From Didemnitutus sp041906465 (GTDB taxonomy: Bacteria > Verrucomicrobiota > Verrucomicrobiia > Opitutales > Opitutaceae): a stretch of DNA of 64,000 nt. Made by a program: the position numbers and the translations under genes. Shown here one piece after another: positions 46,984-57,300 of the stretch (position 1 is its first letter; every line of letters starts with the position of its first letter). The stretch lies in the NCBI GenBank assembly GCA_041906465.1, contig JAYRJE010000007.1, positions 1-64,000 of the forward strand, given 5' to 3'. The notes under the pieces were generated by a model. That model made no database searches. It was not told the origin of the DNA and saw only the letters and a list, made by a program, of their open reading frames with translations.

Positions 46984-49878
46984 TCAGGGAGTGTCGCGGA
47001 AGCGGAGTTTCTCGGCTTCGCGGTCGAGGTAGGGAATGCCGTCGGTCATCCACGCGGGGGCGGGTGCGTCCTTGAGGAAGTGATCGAAGAATTGGTGCAT
47101 GCGCTTCACCCAGTCCTTCTGGTCGGCGCGGCGGCGCAGGCCGTGGAATTCGCCGTTGTAGTTGAAGAAGTAGGCTTCCTTGCCGTGACGGCGCAGCGCA
47201 AGGAACAGTTCGATGCCTTGCTCGAACGGCACGGCGTCGTCCTGGTCGTTGTTGATCAGCAGCAGTGGCGTCGTGACGCGGTCGATGTGGAAAACGGGCG
47301 AGTTATCCAGGTAGAGTTGCGGTGCCGCGACCAAGGGCGCGCCGATGCGGCTCTGGGTTTTCTCATACTGGAATTGGCGCGCGCGCCCGGAGCCCCAGCG
47401 GATGCCGGAGTAGGCGCTGGTCATGTTGCCGACGGCGGCGCCGGCTTCCGCGGCGCGGAAGCGGTTGGTCTGGGTCAGCATGTAGGCGATCTGGTAACCG
47501 CCCCACGAATGGCCGGAGATGCCGATGGCTTTTTCGTCCACGAAGCCACGACGGGCGACCTCGTCCACGGCGGGGAGCACGCACTTCAAGGCACTTTGGC
47601 CCGGTTGCCCGGCGGTGTAGACGATGTCGGGCATCAGCACGAGGTAGCCGTTGCTGGTGTAGTAAGCCGGGTTGAGATAGGTTGCGGGCACCGGCGTGGT
47701 GAACGTGTGCAGCGTGTGCGAGAGCCGCTCGTAGAGGTAGACGATGAGCGGGTATTTTTTCGTCGGATCAAAATCCGCCGGTTTGCAGAGCATGGCGCGC
47801 AGCTCGCGGCCGTCGGCGTTGCGATAGGTGAGCAGTTCGGATTGGCCCCAGAGATAACGATCCAGCTGCGCGCCACCGGCGGTGACCTTGACCGGGGCGG
47901 CAAAAGCGGTGTTGGTCGTCGCGAGGTCCGGATACTCGTCGAAACGCGACGCGGTGAGCAGCAGCGTATCGGCGCCGCGCGCACGGCCGACAAAGCGGTA
48001 GTTTTTGTCGCCCCAGAGCAGGCGCGCGGGGGCGGTGGCGGTGACCGCGGTGAAATTTGCGCGATAGAAACCGCTGGCGCGCGTCTCTTCGCTCTCGGCA
48101 CGAAGGATCAGCGGTTCGGCGGGATCGATGCCGCGGCGGGCGTCGTCGGGATCGACCGGCCGGATGCTCTGCAGGCGGAATTGAATTTTCTCGGCGCGAC
48201 CGGCGCCGGCGGTGAGGTTGCGCGCCGGGCGTCCGTCGGCGAAGAGTTGCCAGACATCGAAGCGATCGTAGGCGAGGAACGATTCGCCGTCCTGCATCCA
48301 GCCGGCGATGCCGTAGGCGCCGGGTTCTTCGATCACGTCGGAGTCTTCGTCGTGGAACGCGACCGGGAGTTGCGCGGTGAGCGAGCGCGTCTCGCCGGTT
48401 TGCGCGTTTGCGACGAACCATTGGCGCTGGTGGAAGTAGGCGAACCAACGGCCGGTGTGAGACCAGCGCAGGCCGGCCTTTTCCCCCAGCTCGCGCACGA
48501 GCAGCGTGCGGGTGCCGGTGGTTGCGTCGACGACGTGGAGGTCGTGAAACACTCCATCGTAGTCGAGGCGGCGCCGATACGCGCGATCGTCGAGGCCGAA
48601 AGCGCGCAGACCATCGTCGGAGAAGGTGACGGCGGGGAGTGTCAGATCGGCGATCTGTTGAAACGCGCGGGTCGTGAGATCGAGCACGCCGAGGTAGGCG
48701 CGCGTGCGATCCTTGGCGGCGCGGATTTTCTGCAGCGGCTGGATGTAATCGTCGTTCCAGCGCCAGAGATCGGCGGTGACTTTCTCCTCGTCGAGCAACG
48801 ACTCGAGACGCTCGTCGGTCGCTGGCCGGATCGGCGCCGTGGAAACGTAGAGTCGTTTGCCATCGAAGGAGAATGCCGGGACTGCGTCGCCGCTCACGCT
48901 CCAGCCGGAGGGCACACCAGCCGTGGTCGCGGTGACGAACTCGCCGGCCGGAGTGGTGCCACGCTTCCAATGCCAGAGCGCGAAGCGAGGAGTCTTGGAC
49001 TCGGGCTCGGCGCGATCGGTGACGAAGGCAGCCTGCGATTGCGTGCGGTCCCACGCGAACTTCTGATAGCGGCCCGGGCCGGTGGCGAGCGCCAGCGGCG
49101 CGCGTGCGTCGCCGGGCGTGACGGCGTAGACGCCGTTCTCGGCTTCGTTGCGGGAGGCGACAGTGAAGACGAGCGTGTGGCCGTCGCGCGCGAGGGAGTA
49201 TTCGCGCACGTCAGCGAACATGCGTTCGGTGCCGGTGGCGAGATCGCGCAGGATGAGCGGCGAGCCGTATTTTTCTTCCTTCGTTTTCGGCGAAATGGGT
49301 TTTGCTGAGTCGTCTTTCTTTTCGGTGGCGGGCTCTTTCAGGTAGGCGAGCCAGCTACCACCCTTGGCGGGCACCTGGAAGTTCTTCACGTCCGCGATGC
49401 GGGTGGCGCTGCCGGTGGCGAGGTCGACGATCACGAGCCCTTCCTTGGGCAGTTCATCGGCCTTGGTCTTGGCGCGTTTGGCGGCGAGCGTGTCGGCTTG
49501 CGTGGGAAACGCGGTGGCGATGGCGAAGCGTGCGTCGCTGGTGAGCGCGATGGTCACTTCACGGCGCGGGCTTGGGCGCTCGGGATTCTCCTCGGAGGCG
49601 GCGAGTGGCGGGGGCGGCAGCGCACCAACCGGAAAACGCAGTTCGCGTCCGCTGGCGAGCTCACGCAGCACCAAGTCACCGTCGCCTTCGAGTGGCATGA
49701 ACGAGTAGGCAAGCCAGCGGCCGTCGCGGGAGAGGGTTTCTCCCTCGATCGAACGCCAGCCATCGTAATCGGCGACGCCGAACGGGCGGCGCGGCTCCGG
49801 CGCCGCGAAAGTGGCAACCGCGCCAACGAGCGCGAGCGGGCAGATCAGACGGCGAAAGATAGCGAGCGGGTCGAGCAT
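46984..49878 (-). CDS. Secreted prolyl oligopeptidase-type (S9) peptidase
   Basis: A 964-residue protein with an N-terminal signal peptide (L-I-C-P-L-A-L-V-G-A-V-A-T-F-A-A). A beta-propeller occupies roughly residues 40-650. The C-terminal alpha/beta-hydrolase has the triad Ser791 (G-H-S-W-G-G-Y), Asp880 (N-D-Q-D-D-A-V-P) and His912 (G-E-F-H-G-L-R). Such enzymes cut peptides after proline or act as exported aminopeptidases; some relatives are carbohydrate esterases. It sits in the middle of a glycan-degradation run, 10 nt before the small secreted protein. A function on glycoproteins or peptidoglycan-type substrates would link sugar and amino acid release. Confidence 0.87.
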   Translation of the reverse strand: MLDPLAIFRRLICPLALVGAVATFAAPEPRRPFGVADYDGWRSIEGETLSRDGRWLAYSFMPLEGDGDLVLRELASGRELRFPVGALPPPPLAASEENPERPSPRREVTIALTSDARFAIATAFPTQADTLAAKRAKTKADELPKEGLVIVDLATGSATRIADVKNFQVPAKGGSWLAYLKEPATEKKDDSAKPISPKTKEEKYGSPLILRDLATGTERMFADVREYSLARDGHTLVFTVASRNEAENGVYAVTPGDARAPLALATGPGRYQKFAWDRTQSQAAFVTDRAEPESKTPRFALWHWKRGTTPAGEFVTATTAGVPSGWSVSGDAVPAFSFDGKRLYVSTAPIRPATDERLESLLDEEKVTADLWRWNDDYIQPLQKIRAAKDRTRAYLGVLDLTTRAFQQIADLTLPAVTFSDDGLRAFGLDDRAYRRRLDYDGVFHDLHVVDATTGTRTLLVRELGEKAGLRWSHTGRWFAYFHQRQWFVANAQTGETRSLTAQLPVAFHDEDSDVIEEPGAYGIAGWMQDGESFLAYDRFDVWQLFADGRPARNLTAGAGRAEKIQFRLQSIRPVDPDDARRGIDPAEPLILRAESEETRASGFYRANFTAVTATAPARLLWGDKNYRFVGRARGADTLLLTASRFDEYPDLATTNTAFAAPVKVTAGGAQLDRYLWGQSELLTYRNADGRELRAMLCKPADFDPTKKYPLIVYLYERLSHTLHTFTTPVPATYLNPAYYTSNGYLVLMPDIVYTAGQPGQSALKCVLPAVDEVARRGFVDEKAIGISGHSWGGYQIAYMLTQTNRFRAAEAGAAVGNMTSAYSGIRWGSGRARQFQYEKTQSRIGAPLVAAPQLYLDNSPVFHIDRVTTPLLLINNDQDDAVPFEQGIELFLALRRHGKEAYFFNYNGEFHGLRRRADQKDWVKRMHQFFDHFLKDAPAPAWMTDGIPYLDREAEKLRFRDTP

Positions 49879-49919
49879 GAAAAAGGGCGGAAAGAGGGGC
49901 AGTCGAGTTGCGGCAAAGA

Positions 49920-52112
49920 TCAGGCCAGAAGAACGGCACCGGTGTCGGCGTCGAGGACGGTGGTGCTGCGTGGTGCGAGCGTGAGGGCGATTTCCGCGCC
50001 ACCGGGGAGACGCAGCCGGCGCGGGCCCCCGTCCACCGTGTGGACCATCAGCAGGCCGTCGCCGACGGAGGTGGCGTCGTTGTGATCATTGAGGATGTGG
50101 CAGCCTGCGCGCCGGCCGAGTGCGCGCAGCACGGTCGGATTGGTGGGGCAGACGGCGAAGCTCCACCAGGTCGCAGCGGAGTCGTCGCGCCGCACGGCGC
50201 TGATGGTGCCATCGCTCCAACGACCGACCACGTGCGAATCGGGCGCGACGAAGCAAGGCGCGTCTTTCGGCGGTTCGAGTTGTTGATCTTCGGTCGCGCC
50301 GTCGAGCGCGAGGTGCGAAAACGGATTCGCGAGTGAGGTGAGGGCAGTCGGGATGCCGCTGAGTTGCGTGACGAGCGCGGGATCGACGCGTTCGCCATCG
50401 CCCCAGCCGGTGAAACCGGTGAGCACGAGGTGGCGGCCGTCGCGTGCGAGGCGCTGCGTGATCCGGTCGCGCGCGGCGGCGTCGAGAACCGGCGTCGAGC
50501 CGAAGAAAACGAGGCGATACGGCGACAGGTCGAGCGTGCCGAGTTCGCCGATGAGCGCTTCGTCGAACACGAGACCGGAGCGGAATAACCCTTCGAGGAG
50601 TCCGTCCATGCCTTTGCTCGCAAACGGATTTGGGCCCGGCGGGGGCTGGTCGCCGAATTTGAAGCCTTCGAGCGACCAGCGGCGCGCCACGGTGTGGCAG
50701 AAAGACCACGGATCGTGGATGACGAGCGTGTCCGTGCGTCGGCGGTAGGGGCGCGCGTGACGGCTCTGCGCGAGTTGGTGCACGGCGCGAATTTCCGCGA
50801 TGAGGCGCGGGTGGTCCCACCAGCCGACGTTGCCGTGGGAGGCGAACGCCGGCGTGCCCGCGATCATGCCGAAGTCATACCACCACTGGCCCCCGCCGCG
50901 CAGGACGGGCTGCAGGGCGTTGCGGCGGATGCAGGCGATGTCGTCGTCGAGTGTGCTGTGGAATTCGCGGTCCCACGGACAACCGACCAGCGCGGTGCCG
51001 TGGTCGTTTTCGTCGAGCCAAAGTTTTCCGGCGCGGCGCACCGCGCCCATGATGCCGCGGCCGTGACCGGAGCCGCCGAACGCGCGGACGCCGCCGGTGT
51101 AGGAGGCGGGCGAGCAGAGGCAATCGAGGTGCGGCGAGGCGAGAATTTTGTCGTGCGCGAGGTGACTGCCCGCGGCGTTGCGGGCGAATTGGCCGTAGAA
51201 ATAGCCTTGGAACGCGGCAGTGACGATCGGGCGCGGCCAGTGGCGTTTCACGTCGGCGGCGAGCGTGAGCAGCGCGTCGGCCATCGTTTCATGCAACCAG
51301 CGGAAGTAGTCGATGAGGTCCTGTTGCGTTTGCGGGTCGCGCAGGACGCCGAGACTGGCGCGTTCGCGTTCGGGCGTGCCGGGCGGCTGCACGGCGTCGA
51401 GCGTCGCGCCCGGCCGGTGCCACGCACGTTCGAGGCCGGCGTCGTCGCGATATTTCGCGCGGAGCCAGGCGCGGTAGGAACGAGTGGCGGCGACGCCGGT
51501 GTCGGGATCGTGATGGAGGAAACCGAATTGGTGCCACTCGCCGTAGAGGCCGTTCGCGAGTTGCAGGGCGAAGAGCGAGGCGCCTTCGGGTGTGCGGCTC
51601 AGCTCGCGGCAAAAAGTGGAGAGGTGGTCGCGCGCCCAATCGAGCCAGAGCGTGGAAGCGAAGCTCGCGCGCAGCGGGTTGCCGCCGTCGGTGCCGAGAG
51701 GGCGCTGGAGGCCCCAGAGGCGATCGGGTTGCGCGGCGATGTCGGCGTAGCCGACGCACTCGTCGGGATGAGCCTCGCACCACGCCTTGGGCGGATTGAC
51801 GTGGAGGCGGATCATCACGGCGGCGTCGGCGCATTGCGCGGTGACGCCGGCGATTTGGCGGCGGGCGAGGGCGACATCGAGGCGGCCTTCGGCGTCGAGC
51901 ATTTGCTCGAACCACAGATCGCATTGAAAGAGACGGACGCCGTGCTCGGCGAAGAGGCGGAGGTTGCGAGCGGGGACTTCCTCCCACGTCCAGCGGGCGC
52001 CGGGGCAGTCGGACAGCGCGTAGATCAGCGGGGCGTGCGGCTCGCCGTTGAGGACGAGCGTCGGGCGCCCGTCGCGCATTTCGACTGCGGACTGGAGCGG
52101 CGCGCGCGTCAC
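49920..52112 (-). CDS. GH42-like family TIM-barrel hydrolase
   Basis: About 730 residues starting at a GTG (V-T-R-A-P-L-Q-S-A) that overlaps the previous stop by 4 nt. The N-terminal barrel has L-N-G-E-P-H-A-P-L-I-Y, I-R-L-H-V-N-P-P-K-A-W, L-A-N-G-L-Y-G-E-W-H-Q-F-G (Glu in acid/base position) and K-L-W-L-D-E-N-D-H-G (Glu as possible nucleophile). A Rossmann-like trimerisation domain follows, around L-S-P-Y-R-L-V-F-F-G-S-T-P, as in GH42 beta-galactosidases. No signal peptide is visible, so it may be cytoplasmic. The frame stays open for 600 more codons upstream, but that is a shadow of the GxGYxYP gene. Confidence 0.72.
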   Translation of the reverse strand: MTRAPLQSAVEMRDGRPTLVLNGEPHAPLIYALSDCPGARWTWEEVPARNLRLFAEHGVRLFQCDLWFEQMLDAEGRLDVALARRQIAGVTAQCADAAVMIRLHVNPPKAWCEAHPDECVGYADIAAQPDRLWGLQRPLGTDGGNPLRASFASTLWLDWARDHLSTFCRELSRTPEGASLFALQLANGLYGEWHQFGFLHHDPDTGVAATRSYRAWLRAKYRDDAGLERAWHRPGATLDAVQPPGTPERERASLGVLRDPQTQQDLIDYFRWLHETMADALLTLAADVKRHWPRPIVTAAFQGYFYGQFARNAAGSHLAHDKILASPHLDCLCSPASYTGGVRAFGGSGHGRGIMGAVRRAGKLWLDENDHGTALVGCPWDREFHSTLDDDIACIRRNALQPVLRGGGQWWYDFGMIAGTPAFASHGNVGWWDHPRLIAEIRAVHQLAQSRHARPYRRRTDTLVIHDPWSFCHTVARRWSLEGFKFGDQPPPGPNPFASKGMDGLLEGLFRSGLVFDEALIGELGTLDLSPYRLVFFGSTPVLDAAARDRITQRLARDGRHLVLTGFTGWGDGERVDPALVTQLSGIPTALTSLANPFSHLALDGATEDQQLEPPKDAPCFVAPDSHVVGRWSDGTISAVRRDDSAATWWSFAVCPTNPTVLRALGRRAGCHILNDHNDATSVGDGLLMVHTVDGGPRRLRLPGGAEIALTLAPRSTTVLDADTGAVLLA

Positions 52113-53767
52113 GGATTCAGGTCTACGGGATCGGTGGGCTGCTTGAAGTGGCGGCGGAACGTCGGGGCGCCGGCGGCGAGTTTCAGGAAGACGTCGAGCG
52201 GGACCACTTCGACGGGCTCGCTCAGGCGCGAGAAGATCGTGGCGACTTTCTCGATGGTGTTGCTCTCGCGCACGTGCATGAGGAGAAAGTAGGGGCGCGC
52301 GGGGTTGAGCTGGATCAGCTCTTCGAGATCGGCGGCGGCTTCGTCGATCGTGCGGTTGACGTCGAGGTAGTAGTCGTAGCTGAGGAAGGGCTTGCCGTCG
52401 CGCAGGTCGAAGGTGCGCGCGCTGCCGTAGCCGTTGATGAACCCGAGGACGTCCGGATACGCCTGGTAGTAACGATCGACGAGTTCGCGCGGGAGGTCGG
52501 TGTTGCCGACGTGGCGGTTGCCCTCGGAGTAATCCATGATCTCGAGCACGCGCAGGTCGAGGCGTTGCATGAGGTCGCGGCCGAAGGCCATCAGGCCGGG
52601 AAATTTGTCGGCGGGGATCGCCTTCGGATACATGTAGCCGGGACCGGAAAGGCCGCCGATGAAGTAGTCGTTCGGCGTTTTGTTTTCGTAGAAATATTGG
52701 AGAACGGGCGGGTTCATCCACACCCAGTTCATCAGCACCTGCCAGGTGTAGGGAATCTGGCCGCGGCCGGGCTTCGTCCATGTGCCGATGCCCATCGAGT
52801 CGGTCGCGACGGCGCAGACGTAGACTTTCTTTTCGGCGACGAGCTTGGCGTCGCGCGCGACGTTGTGATGGTTGGCGAACTTGAAGTCGGGTGTGAGCGG
52901 GATCTGCGAGGTGAAGGAGACGTTCGGGAGGTTGTGCAGGCCTTCCATGATGAGGCCGTAGTTGCCGACGAGCGTGGTGTGCTGGCCCTCGGTGTCCTTC
53001 GCGTAGGAATGCCAGCCGAGGACGACGCTGGCGGGATTTTGGCGCGAGAGGATCGTCTTGAGGAGCGCGAGTTCCTCGGGGTGTTTGGGATTGGCGGAGA
53101 GGTCGCTGAAGAATGCGCGCTGTTGCACGCCGAAGTCGGCGATGCCCGGCTGCATCTCGGCGCCGGCGTGGCCGCCGAGGACGACGTAGTAATCGCGCGA
53201 GCAGCGTTCGAAGTAGCGATCGTAGGCCCAGCGGTAGATTTGCGCGTCCGTCTGGCCGCGGAACTGGCCGCGCAGGTCGGTATGGATCGCGAGGCCGTGC
53301 TTTTGCGCGAGGGAAAGGAGGTCTTCGTTGACGACGACGAGGTCTTCCACGCCGGCGATGGTGAACGCGACGGTGAGCGAGGAGCGGACGGCTTTGTCCC
53401 ACACGACAACGCCTTTCGCGTGACGTGCGAAGCGCGCGAGCACGGCATCGGCGTCGTTGGTGGCGAGGCGCTGCCATTGGACGCCGTGGCGTGACGCGAG
53501 AAAATCGCGGAGCGGGTGGACGATTTCCCACTGCCAATTTTTCGGGTATTCGAGGTAGAGGCGCGGCTGGTCGCGGTTGGCGAGGCATTGGAGGGAAATG
53601 AGCAGCGCGTGAACGGGGACGTCGCCATCGAGGCGCCAGTTTTCGGAGAGCGGGACGAGCGTGGCGGTCGCGGGGGCGCGTTCGACTTTGCGCGGTTCGC
53701 GCGGGGCGGCGGTGAGCGTCGCGGCGAGGAACAGCGTGGCGAGGAGAGCGGAGAGGAGGCGCTTCAT
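52109..53767 (-). CDS. GxGYxYP-domain secreted protein 2
   Basis: A 552-residue paralogue of the protein at 44,814, with signal peptide (L-L-S-A-L-L-A-T-L-F-L-A-A-T-L-T-A-A). It repeats every conserved block: V-V-W-D-K, D-L-S-A-N-P-K-H-P-E-E, L-G-W-H-S-Y-A-K-D-T-E, E-G-L-H-N-L-P-N, K-P-G-R-G, G-P-G-Y-M-Y-P, H-V-G-N-(T/A)-D-L-P and F-I-N-G-Y-G. Divergence between the two is clear, so the duplication is old or they were acquired separately. It follows a small secreted protein with a 4-nt overlap and is followed by the GH42-like gene, again with a 4-nt overlap. Confidence 0.88.
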   Translation of the reverse strand: MKRLLSALLATLFLAATLTAAPREPRKVERAPATATLVPLSENWRLDGDVPVHALLISLQCLANRDQPRLYLEYPKNWQWEIVHPLRDFLASRHGVQWQRLATNDADAVLARFARHAKGVVVWDKAVRSSLTVAFTIAGVEDLVVVNEDLLSLAQKHGLAIHTDLRGQFRGQTDAQIYRWAYDRYFERCSRDYYVVLGGHAGAEMQPGIADFGVQQRAFFSDLSANPKHPEELALLKTILSRQNPASVVLGWHSYAKDTEGQHTTLVGNYGLIMEGLHNLPNVSFTSQIPLTPDFKFANHHNVARDAKLVAEKKVYVCAVATDSMGIGTWTKPGRGQIPYTWQVLMNWVWMNPPVLQYFYENKTPNDYFIGGLSGPGYMYPKAIPADKFPGLMAFGRDLMQRLDLRVLEIMDYSEGNRHVGNTDLPRELVDRYYQAYPDVLGFINGYGSARTFDLRDGKPFLSYDYYLDVNRTIDEAAADLEELIQLNPARPYFLLMHVRESNTIEKVATIFSRLSEPVEVVPLDVFLKLAAGAPTFRRHFKQPTDPVDLNP

Positions 53768-54306
53768 TGGGCAGCGGCGGGCACGCGGTGAAAGACGTAG
53801 ACGATCGGGCGATTGCGGGTGCTGCGCAGCTCGGTGAGCGTGAGCTGGGCGCCGTTGGCGGAGACCTTGTAGTCACTGAGGATGTTGACGGCGCGATCGC
53901 CCTGCTGCGTGGAGAGCGTGAGGTCGGTCGAGAGGCGGAGGATGCGCTGGCCGTCGAGCCACGAGGCGTGGACGCGTTTGACATGGTCGTCGGCGATGTA
54001 GGCGCCGAGGTGGCGGTTCTCCGGCCACATCTCGACGGGCGCGACGGTCTCGGGTTTGGTCAGGTCGAGAACGAGGCAGTCGCGGAATTCGCGGCGGCCC
54101 CAGGCAAGGCGACGTTCAAACGTCGCCGTATCGCCATTGAAGGTGATCGTGAGATCGTAGGATTTCCACGGACTCAGCTCGGTGCTGCGGGCGAGATCGA
54201 TGGCCCATGTGCCGGCGAGGGGAGAGGTGGCGGCGCCGGCGCCGGCGAGGCTGCTGGCGAGGAGAGCAGCGAGCAGGAAAAGACGGTGGCGAAGCGAAGA
54301 GGACAT
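53764..54306 (-). CDS. Small secreted protein paired with GxGYxYP protein 2
   Basis: A 180-residue protein with a signal peptide (L-F-L-L-A-A-L-L-A-S-S-L-A-G-A-G-A-A). The mature domain repeats the pattern of the protein at 46,452: G-T-W-A-I-D-L-A-R-S-T-E-L, A-W-G-R-R-E-F, H-A-S-W-L-D-G-Q and R-P-I-V-Y-V-F. It is the first gene of the 15-gene minus-strand run; the only gene upstream of it on this strand is the TonB receptor, separated by a terminator-like hairpin. Probably periplasmic, possibly a chaperone or glycan-binding partner of the GxGYxYP protein; this is inference from pairing only. Confidence 0.75.
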   Translation of the reverse strand: MSSSLRHRLFLLAALLASSLAGAGAATSPLAGTWAIDLARSTELSPWKSYDLTITFNGDTATFERRLAWGRREFRDCLVLDLTKPETVAPVEMWPENRHLGAYIADDHVKRVHASWLDGQRILRLSTDLTLSTQQGDRAVNILSDYKVSANGAQLTLTELRSTRNRPIVYVFHRVPAAAQ

Positions 54307-54311
54307 CCAAA

Positions 54312-54343
54312 GAAAAGGCGGAGGCCGAGGTGGCCTCCGCCTT
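54312..54343 (-). terminator. Intrinsic terminator after the TonB receptor gene
   Basis: AAGGCGGAGGCC (54,315-54,326) pairs perfectly with GGCCTCCGCCTT (54,332-54,343) around a 5-nt loop. Read on the minus strand, the hairpin is followed by TTTTCTTT. It lies about 30 nt after the receptor stop and just before the start of the next gene, so it may set receptor levels above those of the downstream run. Confidence 0.85.
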
Positions 54344-54372
54344 GAGGGCTAGATTAAGTGACGAGAGGGCGC

Positions 54373-57300
54373 TTAGAAGTTAACCGCGGTGCGCAGAACC
54401 CAGCTGCGGGTATTGGCCTGAGCGGTGTTGCCTTCGAAGTATTCCTTGTTGGTCAGGTTGTTGATGCCCAGCGAGGTCACGAGGCGATAGCCGAACAGCT
54501 CCCACGGATAGGAAGCGGTCGCGTCGAACACGAGGTAGTTGCCGACCGTGATGCCGCCGCGATCGGGATTCCAATCGAGGCTGCGGCTGACGATCGTCTC
54601 GGACGAGTAACGGGCACCGAGGCCGACGCTGAGGCCGCGGACGGCGGTGTTCGTGAACGTGTATTTGTTGAACAGGTTCAAGCGATACTCCGGCACGTTC
54701 TCGATGCGGTTGTTGTAATACATCGTGTAGAGCGCCTGGTTGCCGGCGGTGGCCGCGGTGAACTTGGGGGTGCCGGGTTTGAACATCGTCGGGTTGTCGA
54801 TCGTCTCGGCCTGCCACATCCACGCGCCGTTAAACACGATCTGGTAGTTGCGGATCGGCGTGTAGATGACGTCGAATTCCGTGCCGGTGATCTGGTTCTT
54901 CACGCCGACCGCGCGCCAGCGGAAGTTGCGGACGTTGTAGTAGGGCGAACCGGACGGGAACAGCGTGGTGCTGTAGTTGAACGGCTCGTTGGCATTCGCC
55001 TGGGCGGTGCTGTCGTCGAGTTTCTGATTCTGGCGGATACCGCGGAAGAGCGAGACGGTGCTCACGAGGCGGCCGTTCCAGAGCGAGGTCTTGACGCCGA
55101 TTTCGAAGTTTTTGCCGTCTTCGTTTTTCAGGCTCTCGTTCGCGCCGGCGGCGGCGATGGCGGCGCGGGCTTGGGCGACGCTCGTGATGGTCTGGCCGCG
55201 ATACTGGAAGCTGCCGCCACCGTGCGTGAGCGCGGCTTGGGCAAGCGTGTCGAACGCGAGTTCGTCGTAACCGCCCGCGAGGCCCGTGTTGATCTTGAAG
55301 GTCTTCGAGACCGTCGCATAGAGCGAGATTTCCGGCGTGAGGGCGTAGGAGACGCCGCCCATCCAGGAGTCGCCCGAGCGCGTGCGGAAGCCTTCCGGAT
55401 CGCCGGCGTAGCTCGGCGAGTAGTTATACACGCCCGGGGGATACTTGGCTTGGTCGAGGTAGGCGTCTTCGGGGGTGTTGAACCACGGATCGTTGGCGAC
55501 GAGGGACTGGCCGTAGCCCTTGACCGACTCCTTGCGATAACCGCCGAGGAGGGTGAGTGCATCGTCCTTCAGCATCTGGGCCTGCCAGTTTGCGTAGAAG
55601 GCGGTGGTCTTGCTCTTGTAGCCGTCGAGCAGGTTGCGCTCGATGTTGTAGATCTTGGAGGTGGGCGGATTGATGTGAATGCCCGGGTCCCAGAGCGAAT
55701 AGACCTGCTGGGCGGTCAGGATGTTGCCGTTGCGGTCGCGGAGAACCTGGTTGACGGGAACCTGCGGGTTGGAGCTGGCGGCGCCGTTCGGGAGGTTGTT
55801 GGCGGGCGGTGTCGGGTAGTTGTAGCCCGGGACCGAGTAGTAAACCGCGCCGGCGGAGGCCATGTATTGCTGGAACGGACGGCTGAGCACGCCGCCGAGG
55901 AGCAACTTGTTCTTCAGGCCGAAGAGATCCTTTTTGAGAATCACGTCGAGCTGGTGGTCGGTGACGCGGCGATAGTAGCCGGCGCCGGCGCCGCCGCTGG
56001 CGGCGTTGAACGTGACGCCGTCGGCGTTCGGGGCGTTGAGGCCCGCGATGTTGTCGAACGTGGTGTTGTCGCGCGTGATGACGTAGCGGGCGTCGAGCCA
56101 GGAGAAGGGTGACGCTTCGACCGTGGCTTGGAACGTCTTCACTTCATTCATGGTGTAGGCACCGGAATTGGTGAAGTTGAAGCCTTCGTCCTTGATGCGC
56201 TGGCCGCTCTTGTCGGTGTAGTAGCCGGCACCGGACAGCGTGGTGTAGGCGGGGAGGCTCGGATCGTTCTTGGCCTTGCGGACGTCGGCGATCCAGTTCG
56301 CGACGCTGTTGAAGATGCGCGTGCGATACGCGGTGGCGTCCGCGACGCCCGAGGCCGCAATCAGCTCGGCGGTAGGATTCTTGTAGGCGTCGAACCAGCC
56401 CTGCGGATAGATCCAGGCGTAGTCGTTTTCGTTGTAGCGTTCCTTGAGGTATTCGAACTCGAGGTTGATCTTCACGATGCCGCTCTTGAAGGGCACGAGC
56501 GAGAGGCTGGGCGTGATGTTGAAGTTATCGCGGAACTCGCCGGTGCGATCGCCGCCGGCGTCGGTCCAGGCGCCGAGAATACGGAGGGCGGCTTTGCTGG
56601 AGATGCCGGCATTGTGATCGAGCGTGACCTTGCTGCCGCCGTTGTCGTCGTGTGCGTAGCTGAGGCTCGTGGCGTCCTTGCCGAAAATCGGCTTCTTGGT
56701 GACGTAGTTGATGACGCCGCCCGGGTAGCCTTGACCGAAGAACACGGCCGCCGGGCCCTTCACGATTTCGACGCGGTCGACGTTATCGAGATTGTAAGAC
56801 GCGTAGCGGAAAACGCCGTTGCGCATCAGCGAATTGATCGTGAAACCGCGCATTGTGAAATTGCCCTGCGGTGTCGCGGAGTTGCCCGGGACGCGCATGG
56901 CGTAGCGCGAGTCCGGCGAACCCGAGGCGGTGTAGCGCAGGACGTCGGTGATGCTGGTGATGCCGGTGTCCTTGATGAAATCTTCGCTCATGACGGAGAT
57001 GTTCATCGGGACGCGCTGAATCTCCATGCCGATGCGCGTGGCGGTGGCGGCGTTCGTCTTCAGGTAACCATAGTCCTTGTCGGTTTTCACCTCGAAGGGG
57101 GAGAGCAGGACGGTGCCGTCCTCGGTGGTCGTGCTGGCGGGCGCGGCCACACTGGGAATCGATGTGGCGGCGGGGGCCGCAGTAGTGGCTTTCGGGGCGG
57201 CAGTGGCGGGCGCGGTAGCGCCTTCCAGTTCAGCGAGGCGCTTGCGCAGCGCGGCGTTTTCCTCTTGGAGTCGACGCAGGCTGTCGGCGTCAGTGGGCTG

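Noticed and set aside
46690..49308. Plus-strand frame of 872 codons
   Set aside because: Antisense to the S9 peptidase gene, whose catalytic triad is readable on the minus strand.
52113..53984. N-terminal 624 codons of an apparent 1354-codon frame
   Set aside because: This part is the out-of-frame shadow of the second GxGYxYP gene; the real GH42-like gene starts at the GTG at 52,112.
54358..56112. Plus-strand frame of 584 codons opposite the TonB gene
   Set aside because: Val/Gly/Arg/Glu-rich antisense of a beta-barrel coding sequence, no start signal.
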